Assembly (NCBI GenBank): GCA_023078555.1
Contig: CM041202.1
Coordinates: 3,344,022 to 3,408,021 of the forward strand
Source of the DNA: Ulva prolifera
Taxonomy: Eukaryota; Chlorophyta; Ulvophyceae; Ulvales; Ulvaceae
Length of the DNA: 64,000 nucleotides
Reading direction: 5' to 3'
Positions 46,313 through 58,800 of the stretch are shown one piece after another. Each line of letters begins with the position of its first letter. Positions within the stretch are counted from its first letter, which is position 1. The position numbers and the translations under genes are program-made. The notes under the pieces are model-generated. The model did not search any database. It saw nothing but the letters and a program-made list of their open reading frames with translations, and was not told the origin of the DNA.

Positions 46313-47446
46313 TATAGGTCCATGGTGCTGTTCCTTGGTGCTGACATTCTGCATTTGTGTCAGGGTGGGCTGTGACCCTGAAAACTGCCAAGCAGGAGGT
46401 GTCATCAGTGGGCATGTCCTCGCCTGGCAGGGCAGGGCACAAAAGCGGGGCATGGCAGCCACCGGGCGCTCCAGCACAAGCAACCCTTTCACCACGGGAG
46501 GTGCTGATCTGGCCATGCATGAAAGAGCGCCACACAAGCGCCCTGGTGCGGCCTTGGCCCCCCTCCCGTCCTGCGTGCAAGCGCCGGCTGCAGGTTGCAC
46601 CCACAGCCGACACAACATCTAGCCACATGTGCCAGATGCACAGCGCTTCGGTGCTGCCAGGCACATGGCCGTGGCCATGGCAGCGTGAAGGCGGCTGGGG
46701 CCTATCAGGCAAAGGCTGGGCCCTAGCGGGCAGAGGCCGAAGCGCCATGGCGATGCCCGTGCGGCTGCGGAACCACACATGTCCGCGCGCCAGCCCGAGC
46801 CATGCATCAGCAGCTCGCTGTGACAGGCGCTGCCGCAGAAGCCGCCGCAATGAGGCCGCGGCGGTTTGGGCTGCAGCCGTTTGGTCACGACGAATCCGCA
46901 GTTGTCGGACCTGCAGCGCAGCGGCCGTGGTGAGGGCGCAGCCAGCGGTGATGCCGGCCGGGGGCACCGCTGGTGGAACGCTACGGTGCTCTGACAGACA
47001 TCGGGCTGAGCTCTTGCAGTCGTTCCACAGCAGTGGCGTGGGGGCGTGCAGCTGCAGCCAGCCCGGGTCTACAGTCCCCCCGTGGACACATACAGTGCTG
47101 GCGCTCACGCAGCGTTGCATGGCCGCGTGCCGGCACGGCCTGACCCCCTCCCGGGCCCCCTCACAAGCAGGCTTCACATGCCTCAACCCCGCTGCCCGAC
47201 ATCACAGCGCCACTTGCAGGTGCCAGCCACAGCAGCGGAGGGGCTCCAGCCACTGCTTCTCGGGCATGCGGCCTTGTCGCAGGTGCCCCACATGTGGCTG
47301 TGCAGCAGCAGGAGCCTTCGCGCCACAGCAGCAGACCCGCCGCTTGGCCATTCTGACTCAATTGCCCCGCAAGCAGGCACCAGCTTCGAAACTCTCAAGG
47401 CAGAGCGTGGGCAGCGAGGGCAGTGCAGCAGTGGGGGGGGGCGCAC

Positions 47447-50400
47447 TTGAGAAGAGGCTGTGGCAGGCGGTGCAGAAGTCATGCATGGAGGCACGCTGCG
47501 CGGGGTCGCGGTGCAGCAGCGCCAGCACGGGGCGCTTGAAGACACCGAGGCGCTTGCGCATGTCGGCGTCGCTGCGCAGCCGCTCGCCCTCCCACGGCAG
47601 CTCCTGCTCGCCACGCAGCTGCGGCATGACCTGCACACGGCCACGCTCTCACGCCCGCCGCAACGGCCTGCACACGGCCAAGGCTGCACTGCCGCGCACC
47701 GGCGGCCTAGAATGCGGCCGAAGTGCAGCGTTCAGACACCCCCCCGCATGGTGTCTATGTCTGACGCTGCACAGTTTCGGGAGTGCAGCAGAGCCCGGCC
47801 TACAACACGCAGACGGCACGAGATGCGGCTTGAGCCGGGGCGCCAGCGTGAACATCACACGACACTGCGCGGCTGCTGTGTACCTTCTGTTTGCTGCTGC
47901 GGCAATGAGGGGGCCAGGTGCAAGGGCGGGGGGGGGAGGAGCAGTAGGCCGCACCGAGTGCTTCCCGTCATGCAGCAGGTCAAATGTGGGCTGGCCAGTC
48001 AGCAGCTCAAAGGCGACGACGCCCAGCGCCCAGGCGTCCATGGCGGGATCGACCACGGTGGTGCGCGCCCCCGCCGCCACCGCCCCGGCAACCTCCGGCG
48101 CCGCGTAGAGCAGCGTGTACGACAGCGTGGCCACGCGGCCCATCACCGCGGCGCTGCCAAAGTCGATCACCGTCCACCGGTTCTCCCGGGGCAGCAGCAT
48201 GATGTTGGAGGGCTTGATGTCGCGGTGCACGTAGCCCGCCTGGTGCATGTCCCGCAGCCGCGTCGCGACATGCGCGAGCACCTGCAGCCACCCCGCGTTC
48301 ACAACCGTGTGATCGCATGTGAATATGCCGGACGTACACGGCATGTGCTGCTTAATCAGCTGAGATGCCCACGCTTAAAGCGCCTCAAGACGACGGTGGC
48401 TGCGCAGGCGGCGGTTCGCGGCCACAGGCGGCGCGGTCTGCGCCGGCACCTCAACCAAGTCTGCACTCCAGGACTTCTCCAGCGACATTCCCAGGGACAG
48501 GGGGGGGGGGGGGGGGGGGGAGGCGCACTGCGACAGCCTGGAAGACGTCGGGCTTGGCGCGCCGCGACCACTCGTTGAGGCTCTCCCCGCGCTCCATCAC
48601 GATGCACGGCGGCAGCGGCGAGCCGTGGCGGTCGACGAAGCGGCCCGGTGTGTCCGACGGGTCATACACGTCTTCGATCTTTGGCAGCAGCGCCCCGAGT
48701 ACGCGCGACTCGTACAGCTGCCGCTCTGCGACGAACGCCGACGGTGCGACGAAGAACTTGATCGCGTACCCGAGGCGGTCGCTCGCGCCCACCGCAAACG
48801 CCACCACGCCCTGCCCTGCACGTCCACCCCTCCCATCATGCGTCAGAACTGCCACGCAGCTTGCTGGGCCGCCACCCATGCGCGCGTGCCACCCAATTCT
48901 CGCCGGCGGTGGCCGCAGAGCTGCGGGCACACGCCTCCGTCCATTCGAGCTGCGCATGCGGACTCATGAGATGCTGATGCCCACACTTCCGCCTGAACCA
49001 TGCGCTGCAGCCTGTGGCGGCACACGCTAAAGACACAAGGGCGCTGTTGCAGCTCCTGCTGCGCGTTGACCTCGCACACACCGGCGGCGGCGGTGGTGGA
49101 GGGGCCGCACCACCCTGGCGCCGCTCCCACTCGCCGAGCATCTTGAACCGCCCCAGCACGACGTCCTGCTCCGTGAACGTGTTGAGCTGTGCGTTGAGGT
49201 AGTCCAGCTTCTCCGCCGTCGGGGCCGTGGTGGACGGGGCCGGTGTCGGCGGTGCCGCGGTGGAGGCCGTCAGCAGCGTGCCCTCCGTCAGCGTGATCGG
49301 CTCCCGCGTGCCGGGCCCCGCCGCCATGGAGCGGAACGGCGACGCCTGCTCGAACGACGACGCAGACTGCCAGGACACCAGCGCCTTGGACGTCGAGCCC
49401 TTGCTCTGCATGCATGCTGGCCGTGTCGCGCATGCTGCCGACCCATGTGCGGACACAGCTGCAGTGGCCACGTCGCCGCCGTACGTATGTCACAACACGT
49501 AGCGCAGCGATGTTTGCTCGTGGTGCTTTCGTGTGACTGTGGTGGATCGCCATGGATCCACGCTGGGTGGCGGGCGTGGTGTTGCGTGATAGTGCTCCGG
49601 CGCTGTACAGTACCAGCCTGTCTGGCACTGTCCTTGCGGCACACACGCCGGTGAGCACACGCAGGCCATGTACAGCAGAGGCGGCCCTCAGCATGCATGT
49701 GTACTGCAGCGGCGGCGCGGACACACCGCACGCAACACCGGGCGCGCGAAATGCCTCTGACCCCTGGCACGGCAGAGCAGGCTAGGGGCATGCATGGGCG
49801 CTTGCGCTGCTGTGGGGGGCATGTGTAGCTGCAGGGGGGCCACTCGGCGGGGGCGCACCAGCACGCTGCCGTTGCGGCCTGTCTGCTGCAGTTGTACCAG
49901 CAGGCCCGGCTCGAGGAGGCCGCTGCTGCGGGTGGACGGGGCGCCGCCCCGGTCGTGCTGCGCCGCCATCCGCCGCCGCCGCTGTCGGCGCACGAAAAGC
50001 CATGCCGCGACGGCCGCCACGACCACCACCGCAATCAGCGCAGCGATTGCCGCGACCAGCCCTGTGGACAGGCCCCCGCCACTGCCACCACCGCTGCTGC
50101 CCCCGCCAATCCACCCCCCAAATACCGCCTCGCCGACGACCTCCTGCACACTGCGCCTGCTGCCTCTCCTGCTGGCACAAGGAGCGATGCACTGCGGCCA
50201 CAGCCGCCAGGGCCACCGCCGCCGGCACGGTGGCTGCGCTGCTGGGCCTGCCAGGGGCGCATTGCCGGAGGCCCCAATGCATGAACAATGACCCGGCGCC
50301 CCCCGAGACCGCTGCGGGGGCAATATAGCATACCATAACTCAACACGCGGAGCGGCGCGTCAGCCCTGCACTGCGCTGGAGGACCCCCTCACCCCCCCGC

Positions 50401-52683
50401 GGGACTGCTGCGCCAGCGTGCTCTGGAGCGCCTGGGGTGCCTGCTCGGTGAGGCGGTGAGGGCGCACCTGCTGCGTGCTCACGAACCAGGCATCGTCCGC
50501 GGCCAGGAAGCCTGCGTCCGCGCCGGTGTTGGCTGCGGCGGCCAGCGCCAGCGGCTGCGGCGCGACGTCGTTGCCATCGGGCGTCGCGAGCGGCAGGCTC
50601 ACGTCGTCCGTGAACACGACGGCGTTGAACTCGGCCTGTACCGGCTGCGGCGCCGCCGCGAACGTCGTGTTCACGATGACAACGCCCGCCGCCGCGACGG
50701 CCTTGATGAACGTGCCCTTGGCACCGCCGTAGAGGTCGGAGAAGGTGCAGCCGGCGATGGTCACCCTGGCCCGTGACAGCAGCGCTGCAGTGCAGTCCCG
50801 GCACGTGCTGAAGCCGAGCCCCCCGAGGCTGACAAATGTGCAGTCTGCACGCCACTGAGGCACGTTGGCCACCGCGTTAGAGCTGCCAGAGGCGCCTGAC
50901 GCATGCATTCCCGCTGCCTCGCCGCAGCCGCTGTAGAACAACCTTGCATTCACGACTGAGGCAGGTGTGGCAGAGGGGTGGTGCCACAAGTGAAGCACAT
51001 GCACACACTTGCGGGAAGGCGGATCGACGGTCCAGCAGCCCCATGTGACTGTGCGTGACACAGCCTCGCCCCCAGCGACATCAAGCTGGCGCCTGCTGGC
51101 GTGGATTGCATGCATGAACACTGTAGATTGCATGGCATGACATCGCAACAGGGCGCACAGCCACAGGACACGGGCAATGCCACTAGGTATGGATGTGATG
51201 GTGGCGTCCAAGCAACGCATTGCAAGAGCCATGCACTGCGACCTTCTCTGCAGGACACCAAGGTACGTGCGGCAGTCCGCGTGGGGCTGCCAGCGGGGGT
51301 CGCACCTTCCACGTAGCCCTGAGAGTCTGCCCAGATGCCGACGCCGGGGCCGAGGCCGTCCCCCTGGAACGTGACGCGGGTGATGTAGTGCTCCCCCGGC
51401 GCGGCCAACTTGGACAGGCCGATGAGGGTGGCATACTGGTTCTTGCGCGTTGTGTCGCCGGGCGCGAGGTTTGGCCACGCGAGGCGCAGCAGCAGGTTGT
51501 CGATCCAGATCTCCTGGGCTGTGACGAGGAAGAGGTCGGAGTCGGCGACCAGCACACACTGCCCAGCACGCAGCGGCACTGCCAGCTCCCCCGCCTCCAG
51601 TGGAGGCGTCAACGCGGCGGAACAGTTGCCCTGCATGCATGGACGCGATGCGGCCCAGGAACGCCCGATGTCGAGGCCGCCGCACAGGCCACCAGGGTGC
51701 CATGAACAAGTCGCAACAGCACGGGCGATCGCATGGCAAGCCTGGCAGCGCAACCGCCCACAGCCGGTTGCAGATCTATGCATGCGGCCCGGGTGCGGCG
51801 GCGCTGGCGGCCTTGGAATCTCATGCAGCACCATGGAAGCAGAGGCTGCACAGGACGTCAGTCCTTGCGAGACTGCGTCGATATAGTTACAGGCGTCAGT
51901 GACCGTGGCTGGCGTGCAGAATGGGCTACACCCGTGCGCACAAGTGGCGTGGGGCTCATCAGCTGCATCGATGGTGTGCCGCACCCCCACACCCCTGTGA
52001 TGCACACAGCAGGCCACAACGCCAAGAGCAGCGCGGTTCACTCTCGTGTGTGTTCAAAGTGATGCCAGTTGGCCCGCATGGTCGATGCGGCGAAAGTGGC
52101 CCGGCCTGGCACGATGCCCCACCGGCAGTTGGGGTGCTCGTGCGCAGGGACACTGGGTACAAGGCAGGCTTGCGGCTTGCGTGGCGCGCACAGCAGGGCT
52201 CACCCGGATCGATCTAGCGTCCACTACGCCTAGCGGGTTCTGGCATGTCCCTTCACAGAAGTCGCTGAGATTCTGAAGATCCTCGTCGGTCAGGTCCAGG
52301 TGGTTTTCTATGACAATGTCGCGGGCTTTGCTCTTGATGCTCTGGATCAGCTCCTTTGCCGTCGCCACGTAGACAATGCTCTCAGAAGGAGCATTTTTGA
52401 CCTGCTGCTGGAGTGTCCGTAGATGAGAGGTGCCCTGCAAACATGGCACAGCGGTCTCCGACCGCTTCCAACACGCGTCGGAAGGCACCAGCCAGACGGA
52501 CTGCTCGCGCTGATGTTCTCAGGAGGCATTCTTCAAAACAATTCGCCACAACAAACGGTCTTGGAAACGCACTGCGTGCAGTGCCGCAGCGGCACCAGCA
52601 ACCGGCAGGACCCACTCTTGCTGGAGCCCGACCACAGCAACGATCCCGCAAACGCGCGCAGTCAGTTGCCAGAACTGCTGCAT
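47447..52683 (-). CDS. Receptor-like Ser/Thr kinase A, beta-helix-like ectodomain
   Basis: Single-pass membrane kinase of at least 807 aa. Exons: 52573-52683, 52204-52434, 51306-51630, 50468-50844, 49859-50143, 49111-49405, 48529-48815, 47955-48281, 47447-47630, plus a C-terminal end not resolved (either read-through to a stop at 47358 or one more exon). Signal peptide MQQFWQLTARVCGIVAVVGL; ectodomain with IVIENHLDLTDEDLQ, RSIRGNC and repeated hydrophobic-turn units (ITRVTFQGDGLG, VTIAGCTFSDLYGG) like pectate-lyase-fold beta-helices; TM about 377-399 then RRQRRRR; cytosolic Ser/Pro linker; kinase domain with RQGGQGVVAFA (glycine loop), YAIKFF (Lys), AERQLYES (helix C Glu), YVHRDIKPSN, VIDFGSA, YAAPE and DAWALGVVAFELLTG. 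All main catalytic residues are kept. The nine exons match kinase B one for one. Ligand unknown. Confidence 0.85.
48500..48520. repeat. G21 homopolymer in kinase A intron
   Basis: Poly-C in the pre-mRNA, beginning 8 nt after the GTGCGC donor of exon 48529-48815. Compare the run at 6844-6870 in GH9-A. Confidence 0.9.
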
Positions 52684-52689
52684 GGAAGC

Positions 52690-55600
52690 TTTCGCTACAT
52701 TGTGGCTGCCATTTGCCTGCGTACGGGCCGGGAGGACAGCGCGCCGGGTGCACCAAGCTGATGGAAGCCGCGGTGTCGCGCAGCGACAGCGACGAACGGA
52801 CTGGCGAGCGTCACACACTTCCACAGCAGCCCAGGCAGCAGTCAGGCTGCAGGAGCTCAGCTAGCATGATCCTTGACAACTGGCCGACGTGCGTCACAGG
52901 AGCTGCTCTAGTAAACGGCTCGCGCTCACACGTTCAAAACGGACTTTCTTTTCAACACCGGTTTCAGCACTCTGTGGCAGAAAGTGATCCTGTGGTTTCA
53001 GCAGCGTCGGGTGCAAGGTGCTTGCCAGCAGTGAGGGCACGGTCGGTGGTCCGAGTGGAGGTAGCGTGCAGCGGGCGTCCCTCGGTTCGGCTCTCTCGTC
53101 GTTGCTGCCACAGCGCGCAGCAACGGCGCGACGTTGAGTCACTCTGTGACACATCGAAAATTCGTCATTCGTAGGCTCTCGCGGCTCAAACTTGCCAGCT
53201 CCGACTGAATCTGACCCTGTCTTGCAACACATGTCGCCACATCTTGACCCACGGCACCACCCATGCATACGGCCGTTGCCGACCCCTCACTCGATATCGG
53301 TGCACCGACATCGAGGAAACTGCGCGTACAGGTTCATAATTACATGCATGGCTGATACCATCGAAGATGTCACGAATACATGGGCGCGTGGCAGCACTGC
53401 CGATTTGACTGCAATGTCGGCGGCACGCGCTGCGGTACGCGGTGGTCCGTCCATGTGGTGCAGGGGCAAAGCCCGCCCATGTGCAGTCTGGCACCTCTCG
53501 CGCAAAGCTTGCGGAGTGTAATGCACGCTTCGTCGGATCATAGGCCTTTCGAGTGGCTGGCAGTGCATGTAGGTGCCGACCGCTGGCGCAACGACTAATC
53601 TTAATAAATATTCACGGCCGGCGAACATCAGAGACAGCGGCGCGGGCCGGTGCTTCATGCCAGCCGGCAGATGCTGCAGTGGGGGTTCCCCGCCGAATGG
53701 ACACTCGCAGCGCCATGGGCATTGGCCGAGGCCATCCGTAAGAATGACTGGTCACGGCGCAGCCTCTCGCGTGCCTACATTCCTCGGCACCAAGGCCACT
53801 TTGCGGCGAATTGCATAGTCGAAGAAGGATCTATTCAAAACTTGCTGCGACGGTAGGTCCTGGCCAGGCCTAGTCGCTGGCGGGCGGTCACAGATCTGCG
53901 ACCGCCCTCTAGAGGGCTGCGGGCGGTGGGCCCAGGCACGTGGTGAAGCCTGCGCACATTTAATGTTTGTGTTCCCAAGCCCGGAGCGCAACAGGCATTG
54001 AAATGTCATCAGGGACGCGTGCGTATTGTACGATGTATCGTGCAGATTATTTCATGTGATGCTGTTGCGGAAGGTGGCCCAGACTGCAGGCGATGCAGCG
54101 CACTCCTGTTTCCAAGTGTTTTTCTTTTACCAATGTGGTCAACAAGCCACCCTCGCTAGCCTGTTCGACGGGAGCTCGAGTGCTAATGCGGCGCTGGCCT
54201 CAGGCGTGCGGCCATGGGTCGAGACATCTAGCATGCAATCAACACGATGTGGAGGCGGGCATTGCCTGTGTCAGCGGCGGTAGTACAGACGCAGTGGAGG
54301 AGCACAGGGCATGTCCTGGCTGGAGACGCAGCTGCCAGGCGGCAGTGCACTGTTAGCTGTGCACATCCTCGTACCATGCCAACTACCATATGTTTCTTGT
54401 TCCAGATACACAGACTGCTAGCCGTGAAAAATCCCCCCTAAAAGCATGCTCGAGTGTAGTTCCCAGAAGTCAACACCTAGTGAACCTTGAGCCGGAGCCG
54501 GCAGCGCCCTACCTCGCACACACCCTGACATGCAACAGCCTCTGAACAGGCCGTGTAGCCCATGCACCGCCGCTATGCATGCTCAGCCTCGGCGGTCCAA
54601 GCAGCACAGCGAGGGGCTCACGCGAGCTCCTGGCACAGTCACACGTGGAGGCCGCGGCAGCTGCCACATGGCATGCAGCACGCCGGTGACAAGCGAAGTG
54701 CGCCGCAGTGCGGCCGCTGTCAGCGCAGGCATGGCCGCTCTCTGCGCACACTGCCTCAGGCACCGCCCGTATCTGCGCCGGGCGGTGGCCGAGCTGCAGC
54801 GTCCGGAGGCAGAGGGCCCACCACGTGGCGCCGCCGCCACCTGAGGGCAGCGCTGCAGGCCTGCCCCTCGCCGAGCCTCACAGCCAGGCTGCTGAGACTG
54901 GGAACACAACAAGCGTTGCAGCGTTCGTTCAGAGGGTTACTAGACACTGGACGACTGCGCCATAGAAGAGACAGCCCAAAAAGAAAGCAGTGTCACCGGC
55001 GAAGCTGGCCGATACTGCGGCGAACCATTTGCCAAAACGATATCACGGATCAGCGGCGCCGGTTGCAGGGGCGGCGCCTGCAGCGCCCCGGAAGGCATGC
55101 TCCCCAGGGCCGGGAGCAGCCACCGCACCGCAGCACATCCCACCCAGCCCTGCCCGCCGTGCCGCTCAGAGCACAGCATTGGCCCGCCCCGGCGGTGGAA
55201 AGCTCGCACGGTCGCTAGCATGGCCGGGCAGGCTGCGAGGCTGCATGCATGCTGCGGCACGCCCCCCGGGGGATCGCTCCAACGTCTGCTGCACCCCTCG
55301 GCAGCGTTTCATGGGACTTGCGCTGTGCTGACCACGTTATTGGCTGCCATCGTGAATGCCGCCGGCTCCAGCAGACAAGGATCCGTGTGTGTATCCCTGC
55401 GGGATCAGGACACGTGCCCACGCAGCGGCGATGCGGTGGGGGTGCGAGCGGGTTGCCTGTTATCGAGAGGGCGGGTCGCCGGAGGGCGCCGCGGCCGCCG
55501 CCATGTGGAGCACGCCATGGGCGCGGCGGGCCCGCCACTGCACTGCGGCAGGACCTCACAACCGCCTGGAGGTCCGTGACGGCGGTGCACGGTGCAGGGT

Positions 55601-55800
55601 GCCCCCACAGCCTACAGCTGCTTGTGGCGCATGCATGCGTGCAACGGCGCCACCGCGATCTCAAGTTGCTTGCGACGTAGTCGGGCCTGCAGCAGGCGCC
55701 GCTGAGTCACGCCAGATGGCTGCGCAGCAACGCTGCATCGAGCCGGCGGCGGCCGGGGCGGACGGGCCTCGCCGCGTGGCCGCACAGAGAGCTCAGCGCC
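52690..55800. other. Spacer between the two receptor-like kinases
   Basis: Contains the promoter of kinase A. Frames such as 54026-54283 (+), 54562-55218 (+) and 53287-53658 (-) are open but show no known domain or supporting splice pattern. A short inverted repeat around TCTAGA (GGGCGGTCACAGATC...GACCGCCCTCTAGAGGGC) lies at about 53882-53925. Confidence 0.4.
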
Positions 55801-55846
55801 GCTGTATGTAGTTACAAAGGACAGAGGCCGGGCATCGCCGTATGTA
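55801..55846 (-). mobile_element. Family-2 micro-retroposon n, 26 bp, 10-bp target duplication
   Basis: GCYGTATGTA at 55801-55810 and 55837-55846 flanks 26 bp which on the minus strand end GGCCTCTGTCCTTTGTAAC. It lies just beyond the end of kinase B. Confidence 0.65.
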
Positions 55847-55872
55847 TGCATGGTATGCATGTATATATGCGG

Positions 55873-58800
55873 TTACAAACGACAGAGCGGTGCATGCAGC
55901 CGGCGCGTGCCTCTCCACACACAGACAGCTGGTGGATGCAGGCTAGTGGTCCATACAACAGGCAGCGGCGCGATGCTGGGTGCGGAGCCGCACCAGAGAA
56001 GAGGCTGTTGCAGGCGCGGCAGAAGGCCTCCATGGAGGCGCGCCGCACGGGGTCGCGGTGCAGCAGCGCCAGCACAGGGTTCTTGAACACCCCGAGGCGC
56101 TTGCGCAGGTCCGGCCGGCTGCGCAGCCGCTCGCCCTCCCACGGCAGCTCCCGCTGGCCCCGCAGCTGCGCGATCACCTGCACACCCCGCCGCCGCGGTC
56201 ACCCACGCCGCCCCGCGCTCACACGCTCCAGCCGGCACCGCCGCGAGCGAACGATGCACATGCCCACCGGCCACGACACAGCACACCACCCGAGCCCGCC
56301 TAAAACGAAACACCAGAGACACAACAGCTCTGCAGGTGCACACATGCATGCGGCACGCGGAGGGGCGCACCGCCTGCTTGCCGTCGTGGAGCATGTCGAA
56401 GGTGGAGGTGCCGGTGAGGAGCTCGAAGGCGACGACCCCGAGCGCCCAGGCGTCGATGGCGGGGTCGGCGACGATGGTCTTGACGCCGGCCGCGCCGGCC
56501 TCTGCGACCTCCGGCGACGCGTACACGAGCGTGTAAGACAGCGGCGCGACGACGCCCGCCTCCGCGGCGCTGCCAAAGTCGATCACCGTCCACCGGTTCT
56601 CGCGGGGCAGCAGCATGATGTTCGAGGGCTTGATGTCGCGGTGGACCCAGCCCGCCTGGTGCATGTCCCGCAGCCGCGTCGCCACATGCGCCATCACCTG
56701 TAGCCACGCGTTGGCAATCAACGATCATCATAGTATGCAGGCCTGCATATCGGCAGGGGAGCGTGCGGCCGTGACGCGGCTGGACAGAGAAGCGGCAGGT
56801 GCTGCCTGGCAGGACGCACCGCGACAGCCTGGAAGACGTCGGGCTTGGCGCGCCGTGACCACTCGTTGAGGCTCTCCCCGCGCTCCATCACGATGCACGG
56901 CGGCAGCGGCCGGCCGGCGCGGTCGAGGAGGCGCGACGGCGACATCGCGGGGTCATACACGTCCTCGATCTTCGGCAGTAGCGCCCCGAGCACGCGCGAC
57001 TCGTACAGCTGCCGCTCCGCGATGTACGAGCTGTGCACGACGAAGAACTTGATCGCGTACTCCAGGCGGTCAACCGCACCCACCGCAAACGCCACCACGC
57101 CCTGCCCTGCACGTCCGCCCCGCCGTCACCGCGGCCACCTGGTGCATGTACTGGCGCGGCACGACAAGCCCTGCCCGGGGGGGGAGACGGGGCAAGCGCA
57201 CCTCCCTGCCGACGCTGTGTCTCCCCAAGCAGAGTGAAGCGGCCGAGCAGCATATCGGCCGGGCCAAACTGGTTGAGTTGGCTGTGGAGGTAGCCGAGCT
57301 TCGCGGGCAGCGGCGCGTCGACGCTTGGCGGCGGCCCCGTCGTCGGCGCCGCCGAGTCAAATGTCTCCGTGATCGTCGGGGCCTCGAGCGTGCCGGAGCG
57401 TACGTACATCGAGCTGAACGGCTTGGAGGGGTAGCCCGAGGCGGCGGCGGAGGAGGCGATCGAGTGGTGCCCTGACGCCAGCGAGCCGCCGGTCGCGTGC
57501 TGAGGGTACGGGCTCGAGCCGTGGCTCTGCAGGCGGCTCTGCCTGTGGGCTTCGGCCACATGCATGGAGGCAGCTGTGGCCACACGAATGCTCGCACAGG
57601 TGCACCACCACACGCGCGCCTTGTGACAGGAGCAACAGATGACAAGGACCCGGACCATTGCACAGCAGAGCACTAGTTCAAACTACCGGGCACTGCATAA
57701 ATGGCGGCGATCCGAAGAGCCTGTCACTCAATCAGCACATCATCAGCACCACCTCAAGGCAGACTGCCCGATGCGACCGGCGCCGGTGCCTGGCACAGAG
57801 TACCCGGAGGCGCAAGAGCCAGCGCACCTGCACGCTGCCGTCCAGGCCGGACTGCGCCGTCTGCGTGCCATACTGGCTGCCGGTGTAGCTGTGCGGCACG
57901 GAGCCGCCGGGGCCCGCGCCGTATGGCCCGGCAGCGGCGCGCTTGTCTTCCGGGCCCCCCGCGGCGCTCTTGCGGCGCCGCCGGATGAACAACAGAGCAG
58001 CAAGCACCACGGCCAGCAACAACACCGCGCAGAGCGCACCGACGATCGCGGCGACGGGCGCGGCATTGTCGCCGCCGCCACCGCCGCCGCCTTGCCCTTG
58101 TGAGGGCAGCTCTCCACCCTCGAGGAGCTGCACCGCAGACCACATCATCAAGCGCTGCGGCGCCACCAACCACCACGGCACCGGCTGTGCCGCCACTGCG
58201 CTGTGCGGTCCGTTTCCGCAACTGGCCGATGGGCAGCTGGGAGCCCCCACGCCGGCATCGGCGGCACGAAGCAACCGCACTGTCGAGGTGACGAGGCGGC
58301 GCTGCGCCGCTGCTCATGGAGCCGTGATGGATCACAACGCCACTGGCGGCGTGGCACGGCACGCGGCTCACCGTCGATCAGTTCTTCATACATTCTCAAG
58401 TTTTTCCTGGTGGTTTGAACGCGTAGCGGCGGGGCACACCAGGCGGAGGTTGGTGAGCCAGGGGTCGTCGCTGCGCAGGAAGCGCTCGCCCTCCGGCGGC
58501 GGCGCCGGCACGTCGTCGACGTCCTCAAACTCGACCAACACGCCGTTGACGTTCTGCAGCAGCGCGCGCTGCTCGTCGCTGTACACGTGCGAGTTCACGC
58601 CCTTCTGCAGCCGCACGACTGCCGTCGCGGCCTCGAAGCTCGAGCGCTCGACCAGCACATCCCCGCCGTCGGCGGTGAGGATGTAGAGCGAGCCTGGCAG
58701 CTCCAGCGGCGACATGAAGCGCACGTTGTGGACGGTGACCTGGGCCTTGGAGATGAGGGCGGAGTGGCACTCCCTGCAGCTGCCGATGCCGTCGCCCGGG

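Larger units (their letters stand above)
43610..47440. other. Spacer with no firmly recognised gene
   Basis: Minus-strand frames at 43908-44174, 45428-45661, 45619-45921 and 46218-47186 are open but show no known domain and no consistent splice chain. The last may include the 3' UTR of receptor-like kinase A. TGTAA on the minus strand at 46271-46275 is a candidate signal for that gene. Confidence 0.45.

Noticed and set aside
46218-47186. 322-codon minus-strand frame as the C-terminus of kinase A or a separate gene
   Set aside because: Composition is Arg/Ala/Cys-rich without domain features, and it has no counterpart beyond kinase B.
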